A DNA stretch of 64,000 bases from Streptomyces albireticuli (GTDB lineage: Bacteria > Actinomycetota > Actinomycetes > Streptomycetales > Streptomycetaceae): contig NZ_JAJQQS010000011.1 in assembly GCF_021228125.1 (NCBI RefSeq), positions 208,280 through 272,279 of the forward strand, given 5' to 3'. The number at the start of each line of letters is the position of its first letter. Position 1 is the first letter of the stretch. A program made the position numbers and the translations under genes. The notes beneath the pieces are model-generated. The model was not told the origin of the DNA. It did not search any database and was given only the letters and a program-made list of their open reading frames with translations. This document shows positions 24,062 through 33,191 of the stretch, piece by piece.

Positions 24062-24991
24062 TCAGACCGTCAGGCCCCGCACCAGCAGGTCCAGCAGCGC
24101 GCACACGAAAAGGGCAATTCCGATGAAGCCGTTGACGCTGAAGAATGCCCGGTTCAGGCGGGACAGGTCGTGCGGCTTGACGATCGTGTGCTCGTAGACG
24201 AACGCCACCGCGACCACCGCCAGGCCCGCCCAGAAGAACACCCCGGCGTCCGTGGCCAGCGCGTACCAGACCAGCAGGGCCGTGGTGACGGCGTGGCAGG
24301 CGCGGGCGCCGTACAGGGCGGCCGGGACGCCGAAGCGGGCCGGCGTGGACTTCACCCCGTGCGCCCGGTCGGCCATCACGTCCTGGCAGGCGAAGATCAG
24401 GTCGAAGCCGCCGATCCACACGCCCACGGCGAGGCCCAGGATGACCGCGTCCCACGACCACGTGCCCGTGATCGCCAGCCACGCGCCGACCGGGCCCATC
24501 GCCTGGGCCAGGCCGAGGATCGCGTGCGGGAAGTTGGTGAACCGTTTCCCGTAGGGGTAGACGACCATCGGCACGACGGCGATCGGGGCCAGCGCCAGGC
24601 ACAGCGGGTTCAGCAGCGCGGCCGCGCCCAGGAAGATCACGACGGCGATCAGCGCGCCGGTCCAGGCCGAGCGCACCGACACGGCGCCGGTGACCAGCTC
24701 GCGGCCTGCCGTCCGCGGGTTACGGGCGTCGATCTCCCGGTCGATGATGCGGTTGCAGGCCATCGCGAACGTCCGCAGGCCCACCATGGCCACGGTCACC
24801 AGGAGCAGCCGCAGCCAGTGTATGTCGCCGTACTCCTGGAACATCGCCGTGAACGAGGCGATGTAGGCGAAGGGCAGCGCGAAGATCGAGTGCTCGATCA
24901 GCACGAGGCGCAGGAAGGCGCGCACCCTGCCCCCGGCCGGCGCGGGCCCGGGTCCGACGACCCCTTCGGCGGCAGAGGTCACAGCCCGCAC
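24062..24991 (-). CDS. mqnP: Menaquinone biosynthesis prenyltransferase (UbiA family)
   Basis: 309 residues, GTG start at 24991 (a GTG at 24982 is also possible). An integral-membrane UbiA-type enzyme that should attach the polyprenyl chain to 1,4-dihydroxy-6-naphthoate in the futalosine pathway. Both aspartate motifs are present: NRIIDREIDARNPRTAGREL and DLIFACQDVMADRAHGVKSTPARFG, with about eight or nine membrane helices. It lies 67 bases downstream of the UbiD-type decarboxylase on the same strand, forming an operon-like pair. Confidence 0.95.
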   Translation of the reverse strand: MRAVTSAAEGVVGPGPAPAGGRVRAFLRLVLIEHSIFALPFAYIASFTAMFQEYGDIHWLRLLLVTVAMVGLRTFAMACNRIIDREIDARNPRTAGRELVTGAVSVRSAWTGALIAVVIFLGAAALLNPLCLALAPIAVVPMVVYPYGKRFTNFPHAILGLAQAMGPVGAWLAITGTWSWDAVILGLAVGVWIGGFDLIFACQDVMADRAHGVKSTPARFGVPAALYGARACHAVTTALLVWYALATDAGVFFWAGLAVVAVAFVYEHTIVKPHDLSRLNRAFFSVNGFIGIALFVCALLDLLVRGLTV

Positions 24992-25058
24992 CCCGGTTCG
25001 CTCGGGCGGCTCCGGGGGAACCCCGGGGCCGCGCCCTCCACAGTCATCGGCCCACGGG

Positions 25059-26516
25059 TCACAGCCCGTACTCCTTCCAGCGCTTCGTCACCCGATCGGC
25101 GACTTCCGGATCCGACTCGACCATCCGCGGCCAGCCGCCGTCCCGGGTGTAGCCCTCCTCGGGCCACTTCGCCGTCGCGTCGATGCCCGCCTTGCCGCCC
25201 CAGAACTGCTGGTACGACGCGTGGTCGAGGTGGTCGACCGGACCCTCCACGACCGTGAGGTCGCGGGCGTAGTCCGTGTTGCCGAGGGCGCGCCAGGAGA
25301 CCTCGTGCAGGTCGTGGACGTCGCAGTCGCTGTCCACCACGATGATCAGCTTGGTCAGCGACATCATGTGGGCGCCCCAGATGGCGTGCATGACCTTCTG
25401 GGCGTGCTTGGGGTACTTCTTGTCGATCGACACGATCGCGCAGTTGTGGAAGCCGCCGGACTCCGGCAGGTGGTAGTCCACGATGTCCGGCACGATGATC
25501 TTCAGCAGGGGCAGGAAGAAACGCTCCGTCGCCCGCCCGAGCGGCCCGTCCTCCGTCGGCGGCCGGCCGACCACGATCGACTGGAGCAGCGGGCGCCGCC
25601 GCATCGTCACACAGTCGATGCGCAGGGCCGGGAAGGGCTCCTGCGGGGTGTAGAAGCCCGTGTGGTCGCCGAAGGGACCCTCCGGGAGCATCTCGCCGGG
25701 CTCCAGCCAGCCCTCCAGGACGACCTCCGCGTTGGCGGGGACCTGGAGCGGCACCGTCTTGCAGTCGACCATCTCGATCCGCTTGCCGGAGACGAAGCCC
25801 GCGAAGAGGTACTCGTCGATGTCGCCGGGGAGCGGGGCGGTCGAGGCGTAGGTGACGGCCGGGGGGCAGCCGAAGGCGATCGCGACGGGCAGCTTCTCAC
25901 CGCGCTTGGCGGCCACCTGGTAGTGGTTGCGGCTGTCCTTGTGGATCTGCCAGTGCATCCCGATGGTGCGCTTGTCGTGCCGCTGGAGGCGGTAGAGGCC
26001 GAGGTTGCGGACGCCGGTCTCGGGGTGCTTGGTGTGGGTGAGGCCGAGGTTGAAGAAGGAGCCGCCGTCCTCGGGCCAGGTGAAGAGCGCGGGCAGCTGG
26101 TCGAGGTCGACGTCGTCGCCGGTGAGGACCACGTCCTGGACCGGGGCGCTGTCGGACTTCACCTTCTTCGGCGGTACGTGCGCCACCGAGCCCAGCTTGC
26201 CGAAGGCCTCGCGGATGCCGACGAAGCCCTGCGGCAGCTCGGGCTTGAGCAGTCCGCCGATCTTCTCGCTGATCTCGTCGTAGGACTTCAGGCCGAGCGC
26301 CTTGAGCAGCCGGCGGTCGGTGCCGAAGACGTTCATGGCGAGCGGCATGGCCGCGCCCTTGACGTTCTCGAAGAGCAGCGCGGGGCCACCCGCTTTGTTC
26401 ACTCTGTCGACGATCTCCCCGATTTCCAGGTACGGGTCGACTTCGGCCTTGATGCGCTTGAGGTCGCCGTCGCGTTCCAGCGCCCGGAGGAACGAGCGGA
26501 GATCGTCGTAAGCCAT
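25059..26516 (-). CDS. mqnL: Menaquinone biosynthesis decarboxylase (UbiD family)
   Basis: 485 residues. The start at 26516 gives MAYDDLRSFLRALERDGDLKR; an earlier in-frame start adds five residues. UbiD-type enzymes use prenylated FMN to decarboxylate aromatic acids; here it should act on the prenylated 6-naphthoate intermediate. Signatures include GGPALLFENVKG, NLGLYRLQRHDKRTIGMHWQIHKDS, the metal/flavin region PFGDHTGFYTPQEPFPALRIDCVTMRR with the E-D-E type residues, and ESGGFHNCAIVSIDKKYP. It requires the product of the nearby ubiX gene. Pairs with mqnP. Confidence 0.95.
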   Translation of the reverse strand: MAYDDLRSFLRALERDGDLKRIKAEVDPYLEIGEIVDRVNKAGGPALLFENVKGAAMPLAMNVFGTDRRLLKALGLKSYDEISEKIGGLLKPELPQGFVGIREAFGKLGSVAHVPPKKVKSDSAPVQDVVLTGDDVDLDQLPALFTWPEDGGSFFNLGLTHTKHPETGVRNLGLYRLQRHDKRTIGMHWQIHKDSRNHYQVAAKRGEKLPVAIAFGCPPAVTYASTAPLPGDIDEYLFAGFVSGKRIEMVDCKTVPLQVPANAEVVLEGWLEPGEMLPEGPFGDHTGFYTPQEPFPALRIDCVTMRRRPLLQSIVVGRPPTEDGPLGRATERFFLPLLKIIVPDIVDYHLPESGGFHNCAIVSIDKKYPKHAQKVMHAIWGAHMMSLTKLIIVVDSDCDVHDLHEVSWRALGNTDYARDLTVVEGPVDHLDHASYQQFWGGKAGIDATAKWPEEGYTRDGGWPRMVESDPEVADRVTKRWKEYGL

Positions 26517-26602
26517 GCGTTCCAGTATCAAGCACGCACTACCCTGGACCGGTATCGGGGCCGCCCAGCGGCCCGTACCGCCGCACCGGGGAGTCCGCCA
26601 CC

Positions 26603-26926
26603 ATGCTCAGGTATCTGCCGTTCCTGCTGATCCTGGCGTTGTGGATCTATGCCTTCATCGACTGTCTGAACACCCCGGAGAAGGAGGTCCGCGGCCTGCC
26701 GAAGATCGCTTGGGTGTTTGTGATCCTGCTCTTCGGCGAGGTGCTGATCGGGCCGGTCGCCTGGCTGGTCGCGGGGCGGCCGCGGGCCGCGGCGGGCGGC
26801 CGGGGCGCGGCCGGCGGGCAGCGGTGGGTCGCGCCCGACGACAACCCCGAGTTCCTCCGGTCCCTCAAGCGGGACCAGGACGGCGACACGGGCGGCCCGC
26901 GGGGCGAGACCCCGCCGACCGTCTGA
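26603..26926 (+). CDS. PLDc_N-domain small membrane protein
   Basis: 107 residues, ATG with GGGGAG upstream. Two membrane helices (LPFLLILALWIYAFIDCL and PKIAWVFVILLFGEVLIGPVAWLVAG) match the phospholipase-D N-terminal membrane domain that occurs alone in many actinobacterial proteins. A Gly/Ala-rich linker leads to a short conserved-looking tail, WVAPDDNPEFLRSLKRDQD. Divergent from the decarboxylase gene. Function unknown. Confidence 0.9.
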   Translation: MLRYLPFLLILALWIYAFIDCLNTPEKEVRGLPKIAWVFVILLFGEVLIGPVAWLVAGRPRAAAGGRGAAGGQRWVAPDDNPEFLRSLKRDQDGDTGGPRGETPPTV

Positions 26927-27424
26927 GCCCGGACCCCGGCGCGGCCTTGCCCCACGGCCCGACCCACGGCCCGGCGCGCGGCCCGGCACGCGGCAGGACG
27001 GCGGCGGAAGGGGGCGGGGCGGGGAGGGCTCCGGAGAGGGCGTAAAGCGTGATTTGCGGCGACTTTCGGGGTTCATCACTCCTGTGACAGGGGCCGTAAA
27101 TCATGCAGCCCCGGAGGACCCTCCCCGCCCCGCCCCCGACCCCACCCCGTACCCCCCCCCCCTTGAGAACGGGCACGACCACCATCCGCCTGCCCACCGT
27201 CCGGGGGACGGCACCCGCGCCCGACCGGCCGTCCGGAGTAGCCGTGCATCGCCCGATCGGGTAGCTCCACGGCGGACACCGGGCGCACCCGCCCGTCAAC
27301 TCCCCCGCCTCCACAGCCATTTGGTGCATCGTTCACGCATCTCCTCCTGTCCCGTGCACGGGCGTGACGGAAGAGTCCTGCGGGCAAGACTGAGGCCCAC
27401 GCGACTCCAGGGAGAGGGGCACGC
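26927..27424. other. Intergenic region upstream of the phospholipase-C-like gene
   Basis: About 500 bases without a convincing gene. It holds a run of ten C (about 27151-27161) and a less GC-rich stretch near 27045-27105 that could carry promoters. One GTTCACG (27330-27336) resembles a single PHO-box half but no second repeat follows. Confidence 0.5.
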
Positions 27425-28852
27425 ATGCCCGACATGACCCGACGCAGACTCCTCGGCACGGCGGCGGGCGCGGTCGGCGGCGCCGCGGCACTGTCGCTGC
27501 TGCCGCCGAGCGTGCGGCGGGCCGTCGCCGCGGGCCCGGCCCGCAGCGGCTCGCTGAACGACATCGAACACGTGGTCCTGCTGATGCAGGAGAACCGCTC
27601 CTTCGACCACTACTTCGGCACCCTCAAGGGCGTCCGGGGCTTCTCCGACCCGGACGCCCTGACCCTGCCGGACGGCCGCTCCGTCTTCCACCAGCCGGAC
27701 GAGGCGAACCCGACGGGCTATCTGCTCCCGTTCCACCTCGACACCCGCCGCACCAGCGCCCAGGCCATCCCGTCCACCAGCCACGCCTGGTCGGTGCAGC
27801 ACGAGGCGTGGAACGGCGGCCGGATGGACCGCTGGCTGCCCGCGCACCGCAAGGCCGACGGCGCGAACGGCCCGTACGTGATGGGCTACCACACCCGCGA
27901 GGACATCCCCTTCCAGTTCGCCCTCGCCGAGGCGTTCACCCTCTGCGACAACTACTTCTGCTCGGTCTTCGGCCCCACCTGGCCCAACCGGCTCTACTGG
28001 ATGACCGGCACCATCGACCCCGGCGGCACCCGGGGCGGCCCCGTCGTCGACAACCTCGCCCCCAAGCCGTACCGCTGGACCACCTACGCCGAACGGCTCC
28101 AGGCCAAGGGCGTCAGCTGGCGCGTCTACCAGCAGCAGGACAACTACGGCTGCAACATGCTGGAGCAGTTCCAGGCCTTCAGGGAGGCCCGGCCGGGCGA
28201 CCCGCTGTACGAGCGGGGCATGCGCCGGCTGCCCGAGGGCACCTTCGAGGACGACGCCCGGAACGACCGGCTCCCGGCCGTCTCCTGGATCATCCCGACC
28301 GCGGCCGAGTCCGAGCACCCGAGGCACCTGCCGGCGGCGGGAGCCGCGTTCGTCGCGAAGAAGATCGAGGCCATCGCCGACAACCCCGACGTCTGGCGGA
28401 AGACCGTCTTCATCCTGAACTACGACGAGAACGACGGCCTCTTCGACCACGTGCCACCGCCGGTGCCCCCGGCGGGCACGGCGAACGAGTTCGTCAAGGG
28501 GCTGCCGATCGGCGGCGGCTACCGGGTGCCCTGCCTGATCGTCTCGCCGTGGACGGTCGGCGGCTGGGCGGCCGGCGACCCCTTCGACCACACCTCCGTG
28601 CTCCGCTTCCTGGAGCGCTGGACCGGCGTCGAGGAGCCCAACATCAGCGACTGGCGGCGCTCCGCCTTCGGCGACCTGACCTCGGCCTTCGGCTTCTCCG
28701 GCACCCGGGCGGCGCCGCCGGCGCTGCCCCGGGACACGGGCCCCCGGCTGGAGCAGGCGCGGCGGGACGTCGCGAGCCTGCCCAAGCCGAAGCTGCCGGG
28801 GGCGGCGCAGGAGTTCCCCGTCCAGGAGGCCGGGACGCGCCCGAGGCGCTGA
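27425..28852 (+). CDS. Tat-exported phospholipase C/phosphoesterase family protein
   Basis: 475 residues with GGGAGAGGGG upstream. The twin-arginine signal MTRRRLLGTAAGAVGG directs folded export. The catalytic domain matches phosphatidylcholine-type phospholipase C and acid phosphatase A: EHVVLLMQENRSFDHYFGTLKGVRGF at the N-terminus, TWPNRLYWMTGT, and NYDENDGLFDHVPPP with metal-binding Asp/His. Larger family members of near 700 residues carry two C-terminal beta domains; these are absent, so this is the short form. Expected to release phosphate or diacylglycerol from extracellular phosphoesters. Confidence 0.93.
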   Translation: MPDMTRRRLLGTAAGAVGGAAALSLLPPSVRRAVAAGPARSGSLNDIEHVVLLMQENRSFDHYFGTLKGVRGFSDPDALTLPDGRSVFHQPDEANPTGYLLPFHLDTRRTSAQAIPSTSHAWSVQHEAWNGGRMDRWLPAHRKADGANGPYVMGYHTREDIPFQFALAEAFTLCDNYFCSVFGPTWPNRLYWMTGTIDPGGTRGGPVVDNLAPKPYRWTTYAERLQAKGVSWRVYQQQDNYGCNMLEQFQAFREARPGDPLYERGMRRLPEGTFEDDARNDRLPAVSWIIPTAAESEHPRHLPAAGAAFVAKKIEAIADNPDVWRKTVFILNYDENDGLFDHVPPPVPPAGTANEFVKGLPIGGGYRVPCLIVSPWTVGGWAAGDPFDHTSVLRFLERWTGVEEPNISDWRRSAFGDLTSAFGFSGTRAAPPALPRDTGPRLEQARRDVASLPKPKLPGAAQEFPVQEAGTRPRR

Positions 28853-28893
28853 GACCGGCCGCCCGGGCCCGTAGGGAGCGGTTCCGCGACGGC

Positions 28894-29418
28894 CTACGAG
28901 CCCCTCAGCTCGTACTCCGCCCGCAGCTTGCGCCACCGCTCCAGCGTCCACCCCGACCAGTCCGCGGGCCGGCCCGCCAGCGCCTCCAGCAGGTACTCGA
29001 AGTGGTGGTGCCAGCCCGCGAGGCAGTCCAGGCGGACGCTCTCGGAGCAGGCCAGCTCGTTGGTGAAGTGCAGCAGCGTCCCGCCGACGCTCGACGGTGC
29101 GGGCTCCAGCTCGAAGCGGATCCGGCCGTGGATGTCGACGGTGTACTCGGCGACCCGCTCGGGCTGCCAGGCGGTCACCCGGCCGGGCGCGACCGTGGCG
29201 TGCCCCTCGGGGTCGGTGTTGAGCCAGCGCAGCGTGATGGCGCCGCCCTCGCGCTGCTCGAAGGGGTCGGCGGCGGCCAGCCAGGTGGGCAGGCCCTCGG
29301 GGGTCGCGACGGCGTGCCAGACCTCCGCCACGGGGAAGGGCGCCGACAGCTCGTAGCGGAGCAGGTGGTCGTCGACGCCCCGCTTCTCGGACCGGCCGTA
29401 CAGGGAGGGGATCTCCAT
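28894..29418 (-). CDS. SRPBCC (START-like) domain protein
   Basis: 174 residues from the ATG at 29418; no strong ribosome binding site. The fold signature is that of AHSA1/polyketide-cyclase-like proteins: DDHLLRYELSAPFPVAEVWHAVATPEGLPTWL at the start, a central ITLRWLNTDPEG, and the closing helix LDCLAGWHHHFEYLLEALAG. These proteins bind hydrophobic ligands. It lies downstream of ccsB on the same strand beyond a hairpin, so is probably separate from that operon. Confidence 0.88.
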   Translation of the reverse strand: MEIPSLYGRSEKRGVDDHLLRYELSAPFPVAEVWHAVATPEGLPTWLAAADPFEQREGGAITLRWLNTDPEGHATVAPGRVTAWQPERVAEYTVDIHGRIRFELEPAPSSVGGTLLHFTNELACSESVRLDCLAGWHHHFEYLLEALAGRPADWSGWTLERWRKLRAEYELRGS

Positions 29419-29431
29419 GGGTCCAGCTCTA

Positions 29432-29476
29432 CCACCGAGGCCCGCCCCCCGCACGGCGGGGGACGGGCCTCGGTGG
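29432..29476 (-). terminator. Terminator of the res/ccs operon
   Basis: Thirteen-base perfect arms (ccaccgaggcccg 29432-29444 and its complement 29464-29476), extended inward by a C-run/G-run stem. It lies 28 bases after the ccsB stop on the minus strand. Confidence 0.85.
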
Positions 29477-29503
29477 GCGCGGCGCGAGGGCCGTAAGGGT
29501 GGC

Positions 29504-30661
29504 TCAGACGCCGGCGTAGGAGTGCTTGCCGGTGACGAAGATGTTCACGCCGTAGTAGTTGAAGATGTACGTGGCGAAGGCGAACAGCGCGATGTAGGCG
29601 GCCTTGCGGCCCTTCCAGCCGGCGGTGGCCCGGGCGTGCAGGTAGGTGGCGTAGGCGACCCAGGTGATGAAGGACCAGACCTCCTTGGGGTCCCAGCCCC
29701 AGTAGCGGCCCCAGGCGGCCTCGGCCCAGATCGCGCCCGCGATGATCGTGAACGTCCACAGCGGGAAGACGGTCGCGTTGATGCGGTAGGCGAACTTGTC
29801 GAGGGTGGCCGCCGACGGCAGGCGCATCACGAAGGAGTCCGTGCCCTTGGCGAGCTTCGTCTTGAAGCGGACGTATCCGCGGCCCTTGGCCGGGAGCTCT
29901 GCCAGCAGGCGGTTCAGGCCGTCGGTGCCGACGTGGCCCCGCTCCAGGCGCTCCTCGTAGCCGTTGCGGAAGAGGTAGAAGAGCGTGGCGGCCGCGCCCA
30001 CCCACAGGGACGCGCCCGAGATGATGGCGCAGGAGACGTGGATCCACAGCCAGTACGAGTGGAGGGCCGGCACCAGCTGGTCGCTGTCGGTGTAGAGCAC
30101 CGAGACGGCCAGGCCCAGGTCGAGCAGGATGGTGGTGACCAGCGGCAGGCCGAGCCAGCGCACGTTCTTCTTGGCGACCAGCAGACCGAGGTAGACGGCG
30201 ACCACGACCATGCCGAAGGTCGTGGAGAACTCGTACATGTTGCCCCACGGCGCCCGCTCCACGGAGAGCGCGCGGGTGAGCACGCCGCCCGCGTGGAGCA
30301 GGAAGCCGAGGACGGTCAGCGAGACCGCGATCCGGCCGTAGACGTCGCCCTTCTCGCTGGTGCCCGCGGCGCCCGGCCCGTCCGGGACGTCCCGGCCGCC
30401 GGCGACGGCGCGGGTGACGACCTTGGGGCGTTCCAGCACGGCGGTGCCGCCGCTCCCCTGGGCGCCCTGGGCGGCCGCGGAGGCGGCCTTCGCCTCGGTG
30501 GTGATCGCGGCGGCGGTCCGGGCGACCGCGCTGCGGCTGCCGAACACCCACTCCGCGATGTGCGCGAGGAAGGCCAGGGTGTAGACGGCCATGGCGGAGT
30601 ACACCAGCACATTGCTGAGGTTCGCCATGTTCTCGTTGGCTGCGGCAGCGATGGGGATCAC
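29504..30661 (-). CDS. ccsB: Cytochrome c biogenesis protein CcsB (ResC)
   Basis: 385 residues. The GTG start overlaps the resB stop (GTGA at 30661-30658), implying translational coupling. CcsB with ResB forms the System II haem exporter and cytochrome c synthase. The family's tryptophan-rich haem-binding motif WGRYWGWDPKEVWSFITW is intact, with conserved His in HSYWLWIHVSCAIIS. About eight membrane helices, plus an unusually long Ala/Thr-rich cytoplasmic loop after the first helix (about residues 45-110). Confidence 0.95.
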   Translation of the reverse strand: MIPIAAAANENMANLSNVLVYSAMAVYTLAFLAHIAEWVFGSRSAVARTAAAITTEAKAASAAAQGAQGSGGTAVLERPKVVTRAVAGGRDVPDGPGAAGTSEKGDVYGRIAVSLTVLGFLLHAGGVLTRALSVERAPWGNMYEFSTTFGMVVVAVYLGLLVAKKNVRWLGLPLVTTILLDLGLAVSVLYTDSDQLVPALHSYWLWIHVSCAIISGASLWVGAAATLFYLFRNGYEERLERGHVGTDGLNRLLAELPAKGRGYVRFKTKLAKGTDSFVMRLPSAATLDKFAYRINATVFPLWTFTIIAGAIWAEAAWGRYWGWDPKEVWSFITWVAYATYLHARATAGWKGRKAAYIALFAFATYIFNYYGVNIFVTGKHSYAGV

Positions 30662-32400
30662 GCGCGCGCTCCTTCGGAGGGATCAGCGGAATCTGCGGGG
30701 TCGGGCGTGGTGACGGGCGGCGCGTCGGGGTACAGGGCGACGGCGAGGTCGGCGAGCTCCTCGGGGAGCCGCGCGGACTCGCTGCGGCCGAGCCCGGCGA
30801 CCTCGACGACCGTCTGCCCGTCCTTGCCGGCCACGGCCCGCACCCAGACCCGGCGGCGCTGGATGAACAGCGAGCCGGCCACACCGACGAGCGCGGCGAC
30901 GGCGCCGCCGAGCGCGGCTCCGTTGCCCGGCTGCTGGGAGACCTGGAAGGTGGCCCACGGCTTGATGCCGTCGAACTCCAGGGTGCCCGCGCCGTCCGGC
31001 AGGGTCATCTTGTCGCCGACCTTGAGGGCCTGCGCGAAGGGGCGGCCGTCCTTGGTCTTGAACTGCTTCATCTTGGCCACGTCGAGGCGGTAGACGCTCT
31101 GCGGCAGGCCCGAGTCCAGGCCGAGGCTGCCGCGGTAGGCGGTCAGCACCAGGTGCGGGTTGTCCAGGGCGGGGAACTGCGAGTTCATCGACTTGGTCGA
31201 CAGGTCGAGGGTGGGCACGAAGGAGCCCTGGAAGCCCAGGTCGTCCGGCTTGCCGTCCTTGTCCCGGTAGTCCGGGACCTTGATGACCGTGGTCTCGGTG
31301 ATGTTGCCGTCGAGCGGCAGCGAGGGCACCGCGCCCCGGAAGGCGATGTCGCCCTGGCCGTCCCTGACGGTGACGACCGGCGCGTAGCCGTGGCCGATGA
31401 GGAAGACCTTGGAGCCGGCCACCTCCAGCGGCTCGTTCACCTTGATCGTCTTCTTCCGCAGCGGGCCGCCCGGGGTCTCCCGGTAGCTGACGTGCGCCTC
31501 GTAGGTCCGGGGCGTGCCGCGCTGGGGGCCGGTGCGCTCGTACGTCGCCTCGAAGCCGTCCATCCAGAAGCTGAAGGGCTCCAGGTCGTCCGAGTCGAAC
31601 AGCGAGCCGGACTTGAAGTCGTCGTACTGCGCCAGATTGTTCGAGAAGCCCTTGCCCTCGACGATCAGCGACTGGCCCTCGGACTTCCACAGCTGGCCGG
31701 AGGCGAAGGCCACCAGCATCACGATCAGGGAGATGTGGAAGAGGAGGTTGCCGGCCTCGCGCAGATAGCCCTTCTCGGAGCCGACCGCGTCACCGGCGCG
31801 CTGGACGCGGAAGCGCCGCCGCTTGAGCAGCTTCTCCGCGGCCGTGAGCACCTGCTCGGGATCGGCCTCGGTGCGCCAGGTGGTGTACGCGGGCAGCCGG
31901 GTCAGCCGGCGCGGCGCGCCCGGCGGGCGGCCGCGGAGCTGGCCGACGAACTGCCAGGTGCGCGGGACGATGCAGCCGATCAGGGAGGTGAACAGCAGGA
32001 TGTAGATCGCCGAGAACCACACCGAGCTGTAGACGTGGAACAGCCCGAGCTTGTCGTAGACCGGCGCGAGGGTCTCGTGGGCCTTCCGCCAGTTCTCCGC
32101 CTTGACCGCGTCGATGCTGGTCTGCGGGATGAGCGAGCCGGGGATGGTGGCCAGCGACAGCAGGAAGAGCAGGATCAGCGCGACCCGCATCGAGGTCAGC
32201 TGCCGCCAGATCCAGCGCACCCAGCCGACGGCCTCGCGGCCCGACCAGGCGAGCCATCCCAGCGCGCCGGGCTTGCGGACGCCGCCGAAGGAGCCCGGCA
32301 CCGCCTGCCCGGCCTCCTCGGCCGGGGCCGTGGACAGCTGGGAGCCCGCGGCGCCGACGTCCTTGTCCTCGGCGGGGGGCGTTGTCTCTGTCTTGGCCAT
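30658..32400 (-). CDS. resB: Cytochrome c biogenesis protein ResB
   Basis: 580 residues from the ATG at 32400 (GAGG upstream); a longer open frame continues through ccdA but is not ResB-like there. After an acidic N-terminal tail come membrane helices (MRVALILLFLLSLATIPGSLIPQ, FSAIYILLFTSLIGCIVPR, LLFHISLIVMLVAFASGQLW), a large extracytoplasmic domain, and a last helix near residue 500. The partner of CcsB in System II. Ends in a 4-bp overlap with ccsB and begins five bases after ccdA. Confidence 0.95.
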   Translation of the reverse strand: MAKTETTPPAEDKDVGAAGSQLSTAPAEEAGQAVPGSFGGVRKPGALGWLAWSGREAVGWVRWIWRQLTSMRVALILLFLLSLATIPGSLIPQTSIDAVKAENWRKAHETLAPVYDKLGLFHVYSSVWFSAIYILLFTSLIGCIVPRTWQFVGQLRGRPPGAPRRLTRLPAYTTWRTEADPEQVLTAAEKLLKRRRFRVQRAGDAVGSEKGYLREAGNLLFHISLIVMLVAFASGQLWKSEGQSLIVEGKGFSNNLAQYDDFKSGSLFDSDDLEPFSFWMDGFEATYERTGPQRGTPRTYEAHVSYRETPGGPLRKKTIKVNEPLEVAGSKVFLIGHGYAPVVTVRDGQGDIAFRGAVPSLPLDGNITETTVIKVPDYRDKDGKPDDLGFQGSFVPTLDLSTKSMNSQFPALDNPHLVLTAYRGSLGLDSGLPQSVYRLDVAKMKQFKTKDGRPFAQALKVGDKMTLPDGAGTLEFDGIKPWATFQVSQQPGNGAALGGAVAALVGVAGSLFIQRRRVWVRAVAGKDGQTVVEVAGLGRSESARLPEELADLAVALYPDAPPVTTPDPADSADPSEGARA

Positions 32401-32405
32401 GGTGA

Positions 32406-33191
32406 TCAGACCTCGGGGACGAAGGAGTTGGACCACACCTGCATCTGGCCGATGATGTGGTCCCAGGCACCGGTGAGGAGCAGCACACCGACGGCGACGA
32501 GCATGACACCGCCGGCCCGCATGACCCACGCATAGTGCCGCTTGACCCAGCCGAAAGCGCCGAGAGCGCGCCGGAAGGCCACCGCGGCGAGTATGAACGG
32601 CACGCCGAGGCCGAGGCAGTAGGCGAACATCAGCAGCGCGCCGCGCCCGGCGCTGCCCTGGTTCATCGCCAGGAGGTTCACGGAGGCGAGCGTCGGTCCC
32701 ACGCAGGGCGCCCAGCCGACGCCGAACATGGCGCCCAGCAGCGGTGCCCCGGCCAGGCCCATGGCGGGCTTGCGGTGGAAGCGGAACTCCCGCTGGCCGA
32801 AGCGGGAGAGCAGCCCCATGAAGGCGAGGCCCATCACGATGGTGAGCACGCCGAGGATCTTGCTGATGGTGTCCTGGTAGCGCTGGAGGTCGTTGCCGAA
32901 GTTGCCGAAGAGGGCACCGCCGGAGACGAAGACCGCACTGAAGCCGAGGACGAAGAGGGAGGCGCCGGCGACCATCCGGCCGCGCTTGGCCTCGGCGATG
33001 TCGGTGCCGCTGACACCGGTGACGTAGGAGAGGTAGCCGGGGACGAGCGGCAGGACGCACGGGGAGAAGAAGGAGACCAGCCCGCCCAGCACGGCGACCG
33101 GCAGGGCGAGCAGCAGCGCCCCGGTGAGGACGGTCTGGTTCATGTCCCCGGCGTTGGCCGCCAGCGTCGTCGCGAGGGGGGTCAAGGTCAC
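32406..33191 (-). CDS. ccdA: Cytochrome c biogenesis protein CcdA (thiol-disulfide transporter)
   Basis: 261 residues. GTG start overlaps the resA stop by 4 bp (GTGA at 33191-33188). Six-helix DsbD-beta-like protein with the two redox cysteines in FFSPCVLPLVPGYLSYVTG and GVGWAPCVGPTL. It carries reducing power from cytoplasmic thioredoxin to ResA outside the membrane. Second gene of the resA-ccdA-resB-ccsB operon. Confidence 0.96.
   Translation of the reverse strand: MTLTPLATTLAANAGDMNQTVLTGALLLALPVAVLGGLVSFFSPCVLPLVPGYLSYVTGVSGTDIAEAKRGRMVAGASLFVLGFSAVFVSGGALFGNFGNDLQRYQDTISKILGVLTIVMGLAFMGLLSRFGQREFRFHRKPAMGLAGAPLLGAMFGVGWAPCVGPTLASVNLLAMNQGSAGRGALLMFAYCLGLGVPFILAAVAFRRALGAFGWVKRHYAWVMRAGGVMLVAVGVLLLTGAWDHIIGQMQVWSNSFVPEV

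Noticed and set aside
27325..27345. A PHO box before the phospholipase gene
   Set aside because: Only one GTTCACG unit is seen; a PHO box needs at least two direct repeats.
30658..33060. An 800-codon frame as a fused ccdA-resB protein
   Set aside because: The first 220 residues are out of frame with ccdA and read as Arg-rich noise; ResB starts cleanly at 32400.
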